From: Pedobacter polysacchareus
GTDB taxonomy: Bacteria > Bacteroidota > Bacteroidia > Sphingobacteriales > Sphingobacteriaceae
Direction: 5' to 3'
DNA length: 64,000 bases
Assembly: GCF_019802255.1 (NCBI RefSeq)
Contig: NZ_JAHYSS010000003.1
Coordinates: 496,001-560,000, forward strand
The position numbers and the translations under genes were made by a program. Positions within the stretch are counted from its first letter, which is position 1; each line of letters begins with the position of its first letter. This document shows, one piece after another, positions 55,111 to 63,915 of this stretch. Below the pieces are notes generated by a model. The model was not told the DNA's origin. It ran no database searches and saw only the letters and a program-made list of their open reading frames with translations.

Positions 55111-56196
55111 ATGAAAACTCTCCTATTAGACATTGTCCCCCTAACCTTGCTTTCACTTGCTTCAGCGATCTTGTTGTTCCCGGTTCTGATCAAAATAAGT
55201 CCCTACCTGGGAATGGTTGATCAACCGAACCTCAGAAAGGTTCATGTCCATCCGATTCCGGCGATAGGTGGATTTATAATTGTACTCTGCCTGCTCATTC
55301 CGGCATTATTTTCAGGCTTGTTATGGACTTTTATCATCGCTCACAAAACCATCTACTTGACACTGGTTTCAATGATGTTAATTGGACTTTTAGATGACCG
55401 CTGGGATTTACCTGTCAAATTACGGCTGGTTGTCCAGCTAGGCTGTGCAACAGCAATTGCTGTTGCCGGGATAAGACTGACCTCTCTTTATGGATTTATG
55501 GGCATACATGAATTATCAGCATTTCCACAATATATCATCACCGTGCTGATCATTATGGGGGTAGTCAATGCGTTTAACCTTATTGATGGCATTGACGGAT
55601 TAGTGGGAAGCCTGGGATTCATCAGCATACTGGTACTCATTGTGATGAGTATCCTATCCCACCATACAGAATGGTTGCTTCTTTTAGTGCCCCTGGCATC
55701 CGCTATTTCGGTATTCCTAAAGTATAACTGGAAGCCTGCCCAAGTATTTATGGGCGACAGTGGTTCTTTAACGATTGGGTTTGTGGTTTCAACTTTAGGG
55801 ATTTATTTTATACAATCCGCACAATTAAAGACACCTCATCTGACTCCTTTTTTTATTGTATTGATTACTGCCTGCTGTATGATTCCGGTTTTAGATTCAG
55901 TTAGAGTGTATTTAACCAGGATATGGAAAGGAAAATCTGCCTTTTCAGCTGACAAAACCCACCTTCATCACCTGCTCATCCATCATCATCTGATGCATTC
56001 TAATGCAACCCATAAAATTATCAGGCTTCAAATCCTGCTCCTTGTATTTTCTCTGGCGGCAATCTGCCTGTTCAGTATTGTCTGGGTAATCATTTTACAG
56101 GTACTGATGGTGATCTTCTATATCTATAGTCTACAGGTCATGACTTATTTCTACCGCTGGTATCGTTTTATAAAAAAAATGGAAATAGCCAACTGA
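55111..56196 (+). CDS. WecA/MraY-like polyprenyl-phosphate sugar-1-phosphate transferase
   Basis: The 361-residue membrane protein has about 10-11 helices and the family motifs: KVHVHPIPAIGGF, LIGLLDDRWDLPVK (the DD pair), FNLIDGIDGLVGSLG, QVFMGDSGSLTIGF and DKTHLHHLLIHHHL. It transfers a sugar-1-phosphate, probably GlcNAc-1-P, to undecaprenyl phosphate at the inner membrane and so starts the repeat unit. It is the last biosynthetic gene of the cluster, 62 bp before the regulator gene. Confidence 0.93.
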   Translation: MKTLLLDIVPLTLLSLASAILLFPVLIKISPYLGMVDQPNLRKVHVHPIPAIGGFIIVLCLLIPALFSGLLWTFIIAHKTIYLTLVSMMLIGLLDDRWDLPVKLRLVVQLGCATAIAVAGIRLTSLYGFMGIHELSAFPQYIITVLIIMGVVNAFNLIDGIDGLVGSLGFISILVLIVMSILSHHTEWLLLLVPLASAISVFLKYNWKPAQVFMGDSGSLTIGFVVSTLGIYFIQSAQLKTPHLTPFFIVLITACCMIPVLDSVRVYLTRIWKGKSAFSADKTHLHHLLIHHHLMHSNATHKIIRLQILLLVFSLAAICLFSIVWVIILQVLMVIFYIYSLQVMTYFYRWYRFIKKMEIAN

Positions 56197-56257
56197 AACA
56201 AATTGTGGTTTAGACTCCTAGTTCTGGATAAATTCTGTAATTTAGAGAAAAGCTCTT

Positions 56258-57604
56258 ATGGAAAACTATCGCATTTTCATTGTGGAGGATGACCCTTGGT
56301 ATGGTGAAATTCTAAACTACCATCTCTCCCTAAACCCAGACTACCAGGTAACCAGGTTTTTAACCGGATCAGACTGCATCAACAGCTTACATTTGAATCC
56401 GGATCTCATTAGCATTGACTTTTCTTTACCCGATACTACAGGGGATAAATTTTATAAGACTATCCGGAGCATCATGCCGGATGTCCCTGTTATTGTGATC
56501 AGTTCCCAGGAGAATATTACCACAGCTGTGGATCTCCTTAAAATGGGGGTCTCGGATTATCTGGTCAAAGATGAATCCACTAAAGATTTGCTATGGAACA
56601 GCATTATCCGGATTCGGGAAAATCAGTCCCTGAAAAAGGAGGTTCAATATCTGAGAGAAGAACTGGAGCAAAAGTTTTCATTCGAAAAGACCATTATTGG
56701 TCAGAGTCCGGCCATCAAAAGCATATTTGGTTTAATGGAAAAAGCGACTAAAACCAATATCAACATTTCTATCACCGGAGAAACAGGAACAGGAAAGGAA
56801 ATCGTCGCCAAAGCAATCCATTACAATAGCATCCGGAACAAAAAAAAGTTTGTTGCCGTTAATATGGCGGCAATTCCAAGAGAACTCGTGGAGAGCGAAC
56901 TATTTGGTTATGAGAAAGGAGCTTTTACTGGGGCGCTGACCCGTAAAACAGGGAAATTTGAAGAGGCCAATGGGGGTACGATTTTTTTGGATGAAATTGC
57001 AGAATTAGACCTGAATGTACAGAGCAAAATATTAAGGGTACTTCAGGAAAGAGAAGTCACACGTGTTGGAGGAAATGAAACCATTAAGTTTGATGCAAGG
57101 CTCATCGTAGCCAGTCATAAGAATTTAGCGGAAGAAGTGAAGAAAGGCAATTTCCGGGAAGACCTCTATTACCGGATCATGGGTTTACCAATTGCGCTTC
57201 CTCCTTTAAGGTTACGCGGGCAGGACATTCTTATTTTGGCTAAGCATTTTACAGATGAGTTTACTTCAGCAAATAAATTGAATGGCGTTGTCATTTCAAA
57301 TTCAGCAAAGGAAAAATTATTAAAGTATGCTTATCCTGGTAATGTGAGGGAACTCAAAGCAATTATTGACCTGGCTGTAGTCATGTGCGATCAAAATGAA
57401 ATCAGAGCAGAAGATATCACTTTTAATACCATTGGTCGTGACAATGTTTTGATTACAGAAGAGAAAACGCTAAAAGACCATAACCAGGACATCATCAGGT
57501 TTTACCTAAAAAAATACAACCATGATGTGATTGCCACGGCAAAAGTACTGGACATAGGCAAAAGCACGATATACAACATGATTAAAGCAGGAGAGCTGGA
57601 ATAA
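56258..57604 (+). CDS. Sigma-54-dependent NtrC-family response regulator
   Basis: The 448-residue protein has a receiver (residues 1-120, acidic pocket VEDDPW, phospho-acceptor Asp54 in SIDFSLPDTTGD). A sigma-54 AAA+ domain follows, with Walker A GETGTGKE near 174-181, the GAFTGA sigma-54 contact at 221-226 and Walker B GGTIFLDE near 240-247. A Fis-type helix-turn-helix (VIATAKVLDIGKSTIYNMI) closes it. It should activate sigma-54 promoters when phosphorylated. It sits between the synthesis operon and the FIST/kinase operon, and is the best candidate to bind the TTCCA-N5-TGGAA doublets. Two copies of that site start just 2 bp after its stop codon. Confidence 0.95.
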   Translation: MENYRIFIVEDDPWYGEILNYHLSLNPDYQVTRFLTGSDCINSLHLNPDLISIDFSLPDTTGDKFYKTIRSIMPDVPVIVISSQENITTAVDLLKMGVSDYLVKDESTKDLLWNSIIRIRENQSLKKEVQYLREELEQKFSFEKTIIGQSPAIKSIFGLMEKATKTNINISITGETGTGKEIVAKAIHYNSIRNKKKFVAVNMAAIPRELVESELFGYEKGAFTGALTRKTGKFEEANGGTIFLDEIAELDLNVQSKILRVLQEREVTRVGGNETIKFDARLIVASHKNLAEEVKKGNFREDLYYRIMGLPIALPPLRLRGQDILILAKHFTDEFTSANKLNGVVISNSAKEKLLKYAYPGNVRELKAIIDLAVVMCDQNEIRAEDITFNTIGRDNVLITEEKTLKDHNQDIIRFYLKKYNHDVIATAKVLDIGKSTIYNMIKAGELE

Positions 57605-57605
57605 A

Positions 57606-57639
57606 TTCCATTAAATGGATTTTATTCCAGTTCATGGAA
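57606..57639 (+). promoter_or_regulatory. Paired inverted-repeat operator upstream of the FIST gene
   Basis: TTCCA-N5-TGGAT at 57606-57620 and TTCCA-N5-TGGAA at 57625-57639 have centres 19 bp apart. This is the third doublet in the cluster. It ends 65 bp before a near-consensus sigma-54 promoter. Confidence 0.7.
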
Positions 57640-57704
57640 TAGACTGCTGGTACAAAACCTGAATAAACACAGTTACAATGGTGGTTATGCCCTTTAATCT
57701 GTTT

Positions 57705-57720
57705 TGGCACAAAACTGGCG
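57705..57720 (+). promoter_or_regulatory. Near-consensus sigma-54 promoter of the FIST operon
   Basis: TGGCACAAAACTGGCG matches TGGCACrN4TTGC at all positions but one, with GG at 57706-57707 and GC at 57718-57719 exactly 12 bp apart. Transcription would begin near 57731, just before the ATG at 57744. This places the promoter inside the 5' extension of the open frame and argues for the shorter start. Confidence 0.7.
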
Positions 57721-57743
57721 TTACCAATGGAAATCGTCTGATC

Positions 57744-58886
57744 ATGAACGCAACACTTTTTCAGTTTTCAACTAATAAATGGCAAAGCTTCCCGTCTGAT
57801 TCTGGTATCGATACAGATCTGGTACAACTGGTACTCTGCTTTGCAGGGAAGAACAGCATTACCGAAATCGATCTTTGCAAAAGCCTGCGATCTGATTTCC
57901 CTAATGCCGAATTTGTCATCTGCAGTACAGCCGGAGAAATATTTGGGCAAAATGTTCAGGATGATTCAGTGATCTGTGCTGCGTTAACATTTGAACACAC
58001 CGCTTTACGCAGCTCCTCGGTATCGATTCAGGACTTCCCCGACAGTTACAGTGCTGCTGCTAAATTAATTGACCAGCTCCACAAAGAAGATTTATGCTAT
58101 GTCATGGTTTTTTCGGATGGCAGCTTGGTTAACGGGAGTGAACTTGTTAAAGGACTTAATTATGCTACTGGAAATAAGATACTAATTACGGGTGGACTTG
58201 CCGGAGATGGGCCAGATTTCAAGGCTACTTTGCTAGGCTTGAATGAAGGCCCATCGGAAGGTAAAATAATCGCCATTGGTTTTTACGGAAAAAATCTCTT
58301 AGTCACGCATGGTTCACAGGGAGGCTGGGATATGTTCGGATTAGAAAAGGAGATTACCAAATCCGAAGCGAATGTACTCTACGAGATCGACGAAGAAAAT
58401 GCACTTGATTTGTATAAAAAATACCTAGGCTCTGAGGTGGAAAACCTACCCGCCGCCTCTCTTCTATTTCCGCTTTCAGTAACTATTCCAGGAATTGAAA
58501 AACCGGTTGTTCGAACGATTTTATCAATTGACGAAGCAGTCAAAAGTATGACCTTTGCTGGCGATGTACCTATCGGTTCAAAGGTTAGGTTTATGAAAGG
58601 CAACTTTGATAAACTGACTGCTGCTGCGGCCATCGCCGCTCAGAAAACACTCTCGAAAGACAATGGCATGCCAAACTTTTCCCTATTGATAAGTTGTGTT
58701 GGCCGTAAACTGATACTAGGCGTCAGGGCTGAAGAAGAAGTGGAAGCGGTGAGTGAAATATTTGGAAACAAGACTCCTATGGTGGGTTTCTATGCGTATG
58801 GAGAGATATCGCCATTTGACGAAGGGGGCAATTGTCAATTACATAACCAAACCATGACCATTACTTCCTTTTATGAATTACCATAA
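57744..58886 (+). CDS. FIST-domain signal protein
   Basis: From the ATG at 57744 the protein has 380 residues. An in-frame start at 57678 would lie upstream of the sigma-54 promoter and is unlikely. FIST_N is visible (FICSTAGEIFGQ-like patch VICSTAGEIFG, VMVFSDGSLVNGSELVKG, ILITGGLAGDGPDF), then FIST_C (EEVEAVSEIFGN, MVGFYAYGEISPF, HNQTMTITSFYELP). FIST proteins sense small molecules, often amino acids, and work with kinases. It overlaps the hybrid kinase gene by 14 bp, so both are made together. Confidence 0.92.
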   Translation: MNATLFQFSTNKWQSFPSDSGIDTDLVQLVLCFAGKNSITEIDLCKSLRSDFPNAEFVICSTAGEIFGQNVQDDSVICAALTFEHTALRSSSVSIQDFPDSYSAAAKLIDQLHKEDLCYVMVFSDGSLVNGSELVKGLNYATGNKILITGGLAGDGPDFKATLLGLNEGPSEGKIIAIGFYGKNLLVTHGSQGGWDMFGLEKEITKSEANVLYEIDEENALDLYKKYLGSEVENLPAASLLFPLSVTIPGIEKPVVRTILSIDEAVKSMTFAGDVPIGSKVRFMKGNFDKLTAAAAIAAQKTLSKDNGMPNFSLLISCVGRKLILGVRAEEEVEAVSEIFGNKTPMVGFYAYGEISPFDEGGNCQLHNQTMTITSFYELP

Positions 58887-61509
58887 ACTTTTATCCCGTC
58901 AGATCAAGAAACATTTACCGGAAGAGTTGGCTTCTGATCCGGCTATGCTCCGTTTTTTATCCGTCATCAGTGATGCTTACGCTACCTTGGAGAGAGATAC
59001 TGAGTTGGCAGAACGTGCTTTTGGAATAAGTGAAGAACAGTATTTGAGTCTAAACAATAAATTAAAGCATGAGCTTCAGGTGAAAAAGTTATCAGTTGAA
59101 AAGTTGAAGTCAGCTGCCGGATTTCTAGGCTCTGACTCAGATAATGATTCTGATGATTTATTACTTATTGCACAACAACTTTTGGATGAGATTGACAAAA
59201 GAAAGAAAAGTGAAGCAGCCTTGAGATCAAGTGAGGGCCTTTGGCAGTTTGCTTTAGAAGGTGCCGGTGATGGAGTTTGGGAGTATAATTTTCTAACTCA
59301 GGAGGTATTCTTTTCAAAACAATACAAAAAAATGTTAGGTTACACTGAGGAGGAATTTAAAAATAGTTCAACGGAATGGCTCAACCGCATACATCCTGAT
59401 GATCTGGAACTCGTCAATAAGACCGACCGTGATTATGCAGAAGGGAAGATATTGAGTCACCAAAGGGAGTTTCGGCTGAGGCACAAAGATGGCCACTATC
59501 TTTGGATATTGGACAGGGGGATGGTCATTGATTTCACCAAAGATAAGTTACCTGAACGCATTGTGGGCACTCATACCGACATCACCGAAAGAAAGCTCGC
59601 AGAACAGGCATTAAAAATCAATGAAGAGAAATATAGAGGTATCATTGCTAATATGAATTTGGGTTTGATCGAGGTAGATAATGAGGAGGTCATCCAATAT
59701 GCAAATGATAGTTTTTATACCATGAGTGGGTTTACTCAACAGGATTTACTTAAAAAAAAGGCTTCCGAAGTCCTGATCTTAGATGAAGAGATGAAAAGGA
59801 TTGTTTCTCAAAAAAATGAATTGAGGAAAAAAGGCATTTCTGATACTTATGAAATTTCGGTAAATCATAAAAATGGACAAAAAAGATGGTGGCTAATTAG
59901 TGCAGCACCAAGGTTTAATGACAATGCGGAATTAGTTGGTTCTATTGGTATTCACCTGGACATCACCCAACAGAAGCAACTTGAACTGGAATTAATCAAA
60001 GCGAAAGAACAAGCGGAGGCCTCTACCCTTGCCAAAGAAATGTTTCTGGCAAATATGAGTCATGAAATCCGTACTCCCATGAATGCAATATTGGGAATGT
60101 CCAATCAACTTAGAAAAACTCATTTAGATGAAGGGCAGTCGTTTTTCTTAAACACTATAAAAGCGGCTGCAGACAACCTATTAGTGATTATAAACGACAT
60201 ATTGGATCTCAGTAAAATTGATGCAGGGATGTTATCACTTGAAAACATAGGTTTTGAACCCCGGTCTCTCCTACTAAGAACAATACAGGTGATGAGTCAT
60301 AAGGCCGAAGAAAAAGGAATTATACTGACCAATGCCTTTAATGATCCCAATTTACAAAATGTATTAATTGGCGATCCCTACCGAATTAACCAGATATTAC
60401 TAAACCTAGTCAGTAATGGTATTAAATTTACCGCCAAAGGCAGTGTTGACCTCAGTTGCCAGCTGATAAAAGACTATCCAACTAAACAATTGATTAGCAT
60501 CACCGTGAAAGATACCGGTTTGGGCATGGATCAATCCTTTCAAGAAAAGCTTTTTGACAATTTCTCCCAGGAAGATGCTTCAATTACCAGAAAACATGGA
60601 GGTACCGGTCTTGGAATGAGTATTACCAAGAAATTGATTGAGCTCATGAATGGCAAAATTGAGGTAGACAGTAAAAAAAACAAAGGCACCACCATTTCTA
60701 TTCTCCTGGAACTCACCAAAGGGAGTCCTAAAGACTTACCTCAGATTGACATTACAGAAACAGATACCGAAATTTTGAGGGGAAAAGTGATTTTGGTGAC
60801 AGACGATAATGAGATCAATCGTTTACTGGCCTCTACGATATTACAGGCTTATGGTGCGGAGGTATTGGAAGCGATTAATGGTACGGAAGCAATTGAGCAA
60901 GTCATGAAGTTTGCTCCCGATTTAATATTAATGGATATACAGATGCCGGTAATGGATGGCATGGAAGCTATTAAGGAAATACGCATCAAACAACCTCAGC
61001 ATATCCCTGCAATCGCCTTGACCGCTTTAGCGCTAAAAGGAGACCATCAAAAATGCCTGGAAGCGGGTTTTAATGACTATTTATCAAAGCCATTTGAGGA
61101 ATCCCAGCTGCTGCATATGGTAGCTACTTGCCTTGGAGAAAACGTAAAAAGACTCCAGGCAATCCCTGAGCATATCCCAATTAACGAACCGCTGTATAAT
61201 TTAAATCAATTACATAAAATTGCAAGAGGCAATACTGAGTTTATCGATAAAATGAAGCGACTTTTTAAAGAACAGGTTCCCGAATCAGTTCATGAGTTAA
61301 AAGCTGCCTATCTCAGCAATGATTATGTACTCATGGCTAAAATCGCGCATAGGATGAAACCCTCCATAGACACCATGGGTATTGTCAGGTTGAAAGAAGT
61401 AGTAAAGGAAATTGAAGCATCTTCTGGGGCTGAAGGAGAGTCAGGAAGACTGGACGCGCTCATACAGACCTTGGAAGACACAATTACAGAGGTAATCTCT
61501 AAATTATAA
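58873..61509 (+). CDS. Hybrid histidine kinase with PAS, receiver and Hpt domains
   Basis: The 878-residue protein has an N-terminal helical region (about 1-105) like those found in kinases encoded after FIST genes, and two PAS domains (about 120-240 and 250-375). HisKA follows with His397 in MSHEIRTPMNAILG, then HATPase_c (NLVSNGIKFTAKG, GTGLGMSITKKL). A receiver has Asp688 in LILMDIQMPVMDG, and a C-terminal Hpt has His826 in KIAHRMKPS. This is a complete His-Asp-His relay whose Hpt can pass phosphate to the NtrC-like regulator. It overlaps the FIST gene and is 12 bp before the second hybrid kinase. Confidence 0.95.
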   Translation: MNYHKLLSRQIKKHLPEELASDPAMLRFLSVISDAYATLERDTELAERAFGISEEQYLSLNNKLKHELQVKKLSVEKLKSAAGFLGSDSDNDSDDLLLIAQQLLDEIDKRKKSEAALRSSEGLWQFALEGAGDGVWEYNFLTQEVFFSKQYKKMLGYTEEEFKNSSTEWLNRIHPDDLELVNKTDRDYAEGKILSHQREFRLRHKDGHYLWILDRGMVIDFTKDKLPERIVGTHTDITERKLAEQALKINEEKYRGIIANMNLGLIEVDNEEVIQYANDSFYTMSGFTQQDLLKKKASEVLILDEEMKRIVSQKNELRKKGISDTYEISVNHKNGQKRWWLISAAPRFNDNAELVGSIGIHLDITQQKQLELELIKAKEQAEASTLAKEMFLANMSHEIRTPMNAILGMSNQLRKTHLDEGQSFFLNTIKAAADNLLVIINDILDLSKIDAGMLSLENIGFEPRSLLLRTIQVMSHKAEEKGIILTNAFNDPNLQNVLIGDPYRINQILLNLVSNGIKFTAKGSVDLSCQLIKDYPTKQLISITVKDTGLGMDQSFQEKLFDNFSQEDASITRKHGGTGLGMSITKKLIELMNGKIEVDSKKNKGTTISILLELTKGSPKDLPQIDITETDTEILRGKVILVTDDNEINRLLASTILQAYGAEVLEAINGTEAIEQVMKFAPDLILMDIQMPVMDGMEAIKEIRIKQPQHIPAIALTALALKGDHQKCLEAGFNDYLSKPFEESQLLHMVATCLGENVKRLQAIPEHIPINEPLYNLNQLHKIARGNTEFIDKMKRLFKEQVPESVHELKAAYLSNDYVLMAKIAHRMKPSIDTMGIVRLKEVVKEIEASSGAEGESGRLDALIQTLEDTITEVISKL

Positions 61510-61521
61510 CTATAATTTAAG

Positions 61522-63846
61522 ATGAGCAGGAAAATCAATATCAAAGCAGTACCATCTATTGAAAAGGTAGTAGACCTGGAAATGGAGGAAACTGTTACGT
61601 TGAAACATTTTTTCAATTTATCACAGGATCTAATTTGTATTGCAGGAACTGATGGATATTTTAAAAAAGTTAACCCTGCCTTCCAGACCCTACTTGGCTG
61701 GGATACAGCTGTATTGTTGAGCATTTCTTTGTTTGACTTCATACATCCTGAGGATGTGCAGATTACCATAGCAGAGATGGCAGAATTAAAAAAGGGGAAG
61801 CATACTATAAATTTTACGCATCGGTTTAAAACGAAGGCAGGAGACTATAAAACACTGCAATGGACCGCAGCACCCGACTTATCCAGTGGTCAGATCTTTG
61901 CCATTGGCAGAAATATTACTGATGCTATTGAAAATCAACAGCAGCTAAAAATTAGTGAAGAAAAATTAAAGCGCTTTTTTGAAAACTCACAGGGTTTAAT
62001 GTGTACCCATGATCTGAATGGAAAGTTCCTTTCCGTTAATGATGCCGGTGCATCTATTTTAGGTTATTCCAGAAAAGAGATTGAACTTATGAGTTTATTT
62101 GATGTGGTTCCTGAAAGCAACCACACTCCCTTAAAGGAATATCTGGAAACGATTAAAAATACCGGAAGTGCAGGTGGAAGGATGCTAACCAGAGATAAAA
62201 CCGGGAATAAAAAGATATGGTTTTTTAGTAACGTTTTAGAAAATGGGCTAAATGATGAACCGTATATCATAGGTAATGCTGTGGACATTACAGAACAGTA
62301 TTACCTGGAACAAGATCTGAAAACTGCAAAAATACATGCTGAAAAAGCAAGTATGGCAAAATCCGAGTTTCTCGCTAATATGAGTCACGAAATAAGAACC
62401 CCGTTAAATGGGATAATTGGCTTTACAGACTTGGTTTTAAAAACAAAACTTAACAAAACCCAGCATCAGCATCTCAGCATAGTTAATCAATCAGCAACAA
62501 CTCTCTTAGAAATCATTAATGATATTCTTGATTTTTCCAAAATCGAAGCCGGGAAATTGGAATTAGAAATTGAAAAATGTGACCTTTATGAAATCTGTTC
62601 TCATGCCACCGAGATCATTCATTTCCAAACACACAAGAAGCAGTTAAATGTCATACTAAATATTGCAGCTAATGTCCCAAACTTTATATGGGCCGATGCT
62701 GTCCGGCTGAAACAAGTTTTAGTTAACTTACTGAGTAATGCGACAAAATTCACTGACAAAGGTGAAATCGAACTCAAAGTGGAATCTTTAAAAAATTTAG
62801 CAGGAGAAAGTACGATCCGATTCGGTGTGAGAGATACTGGTATAGGCATTAAACAAGACAAATACGATAAAATTTTCGAGGCTTTTTCACAGGAAGACAC
62901 CTCTACTACTAAAAAATATGGGGGAACAGGACTAGGCCTTACGATTTCAAATAAGTTGCTAAAAATAATGGACAGCAGGCTTGAATTGATTAGTGAAATT
63001 GGAGTAGGGAGTTTGTTTTATTTTGACCTTAATTTAAAGACTGAACTGGGTGAAGCTGCTTTAATTCACAAAAAACAATCGCCTTATGCAACAGCACCTC
63101 CCACATTAAATCAATATTTAGATTGCTGTTTTAAGATCATGATTGTTGAAGATAATGAAATCAACATGTTTCTTCTCAAAACTATCATTTTAAAAATCAT
63201 GCCCCGATCTATTATTATTGAAGCAGGTAACGGGTCTTCATGCCTGAATCATTTAGAAAACGAAGTCGTAGATCTCATTTTCATGGATGTGCAAATGCCA
63301 GAAATCAATGGTTATCAAGCAGTAAGTAGAATAAGAAAGATGGATAACTCCTCTCATGTTCCTATCATTGCTTTAACTGCCGGCAATGTTAAAGGTGAAA
63401 AAGAAAAGTGTATTGAAGTGGGAATGAATGATTTTGTTCTAAAGCCTATTGTTGAAGAAACTATCCTTCTCCTCCTGGAAAAATGGCTTCTGAATACCTT
63501 AAACAGCGAACAACCCAACACAAATCAGCCCATGCACTTTAATCTTGAACGATTAAACATGTATTGTGATCACGATGAGGAAAGACTGACTAAACTATTA
63601 GCAATGATCAAGCAGCAATTGCTGGATTCCCTATTAAGTCTTGAACTGTATGTAAAACAACAGGATCTACCATCAATAAACAGCCTTGGCCATAAGCTTT
63701 ATGGTACTGCAATGGCGGCGGGTTTTGATCTTTTAGCATTGCTTGCAATGGAGCTAAAGAATATGGATACTTTCCTGGTTTTTGACATGGAAGTCCTATT
63801 AGCCAAAACGAATTTAGAAATAGAAACCATCCTCAACTTACTGTAA
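61522..63846 (+). CDS. Second hybrid histidine kinase with PAS, receiver and Hpt-like domains
   Basis: The 774-residue protein has two PAS domains (about 30-140 and 150-270) and HisKA with His289 in MSHEIRTPLNGIIG. HATPase_c follows (NLLSNATKFTDKG, DTGIGIKQDK, GTGLGLTISNKL), then a receiver with Asp589 in IFMDVQMPEINGYQ and a C-terminal Hpt-like domain with His724 in GHKLYGTA. It shares architecture with the preceding kinase and probably arose by duplication, though the sequences differ in detail. It ends the operon and is followed by a terminator. Confidence 0.94.
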   Translation: MSRKINIKAVPSIEKVVDLEMEETVTLKHFFNLSQDLICIAGTDGYFKKVNPAFQTLLGWDTAVLLSISLFDFIHPEDVQITIAEMAELKKGKHTINFTHRFKTKAGDYKTLQWTAAPDLSSGQIFAIGRNITDAIENQQQLKISEEKLKRFFENSQGLMCTHDLNGKFLSVNDAGASILGYSRKEIELMSLFDVVPESNHTPLKEYLETIKNTGSAGGRMLTRDKTGNKKIWFFSNVLENGLNDEPYIIGNAVDITEQYYLEQDLKTAKIHAEKASMAKSEFLANMSHEIRTPLNGIIGFTDLVLKTKLNKTQHQHLSIVNQSATTLLEIINDILDFSKIEAGKLELEIEKCDLYEICSHATEIIHFQTHKKQLNVILNIAANVPNFIWADAVRLKQVLVNLLSNATKFTDKGEIELKVESLKNLAGESTIRFGVRDTGIGIKQDKYDKIFEAFSQEDTSTTKKYGGTGLGLTISNKLLKIMDSRLELISEIGVGSLFYFDLNLKTELGEAALIHKKQSPYATAPPTLNQYLDCCFKIMIVEDNEINMFLLKTIILKIMPRSIIIEAGNGSSCLNHLENEVVDLIFMDVQMPEINGYQAVSRIRKMDNSSHVPIIALTAGNVKGEKEKCIEVGMNDFVLKPIVEETILLLLEKWLLNTLNSEQPNTNQPMHFNLERLNMYCDHDEERLTKLLAMIKQQLLDSLLSLELYVKQQDLPSINSLGHKLYGTAMAAGFDLLALLAMELKNMDTFLVFDMEVLLAKTNLEIETILNLL

Positions 63847-63875
63847 GTTAAGACAGGTTGGTAGATGAGGAAACA

Positions 63876-63908
63876 AAAGCTCCTCTTAAAATATTGAAGA
63901 GGAGCTTT
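63876..63908. terminator. Shared terminator between the hybrid kinase and a minus-strand gene
   Basis: AAAGCTCCTCTT (63876-63887) pairs perfectly with AAGAGGAGCTTT (63897-63908). T residues follow on the plus strand (TTTCTATATC) and on the minus strand (TTTTG), so it probably acts on both sides. Confidence 0.8.
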
Positions 63909-63915
63909 CTATATC

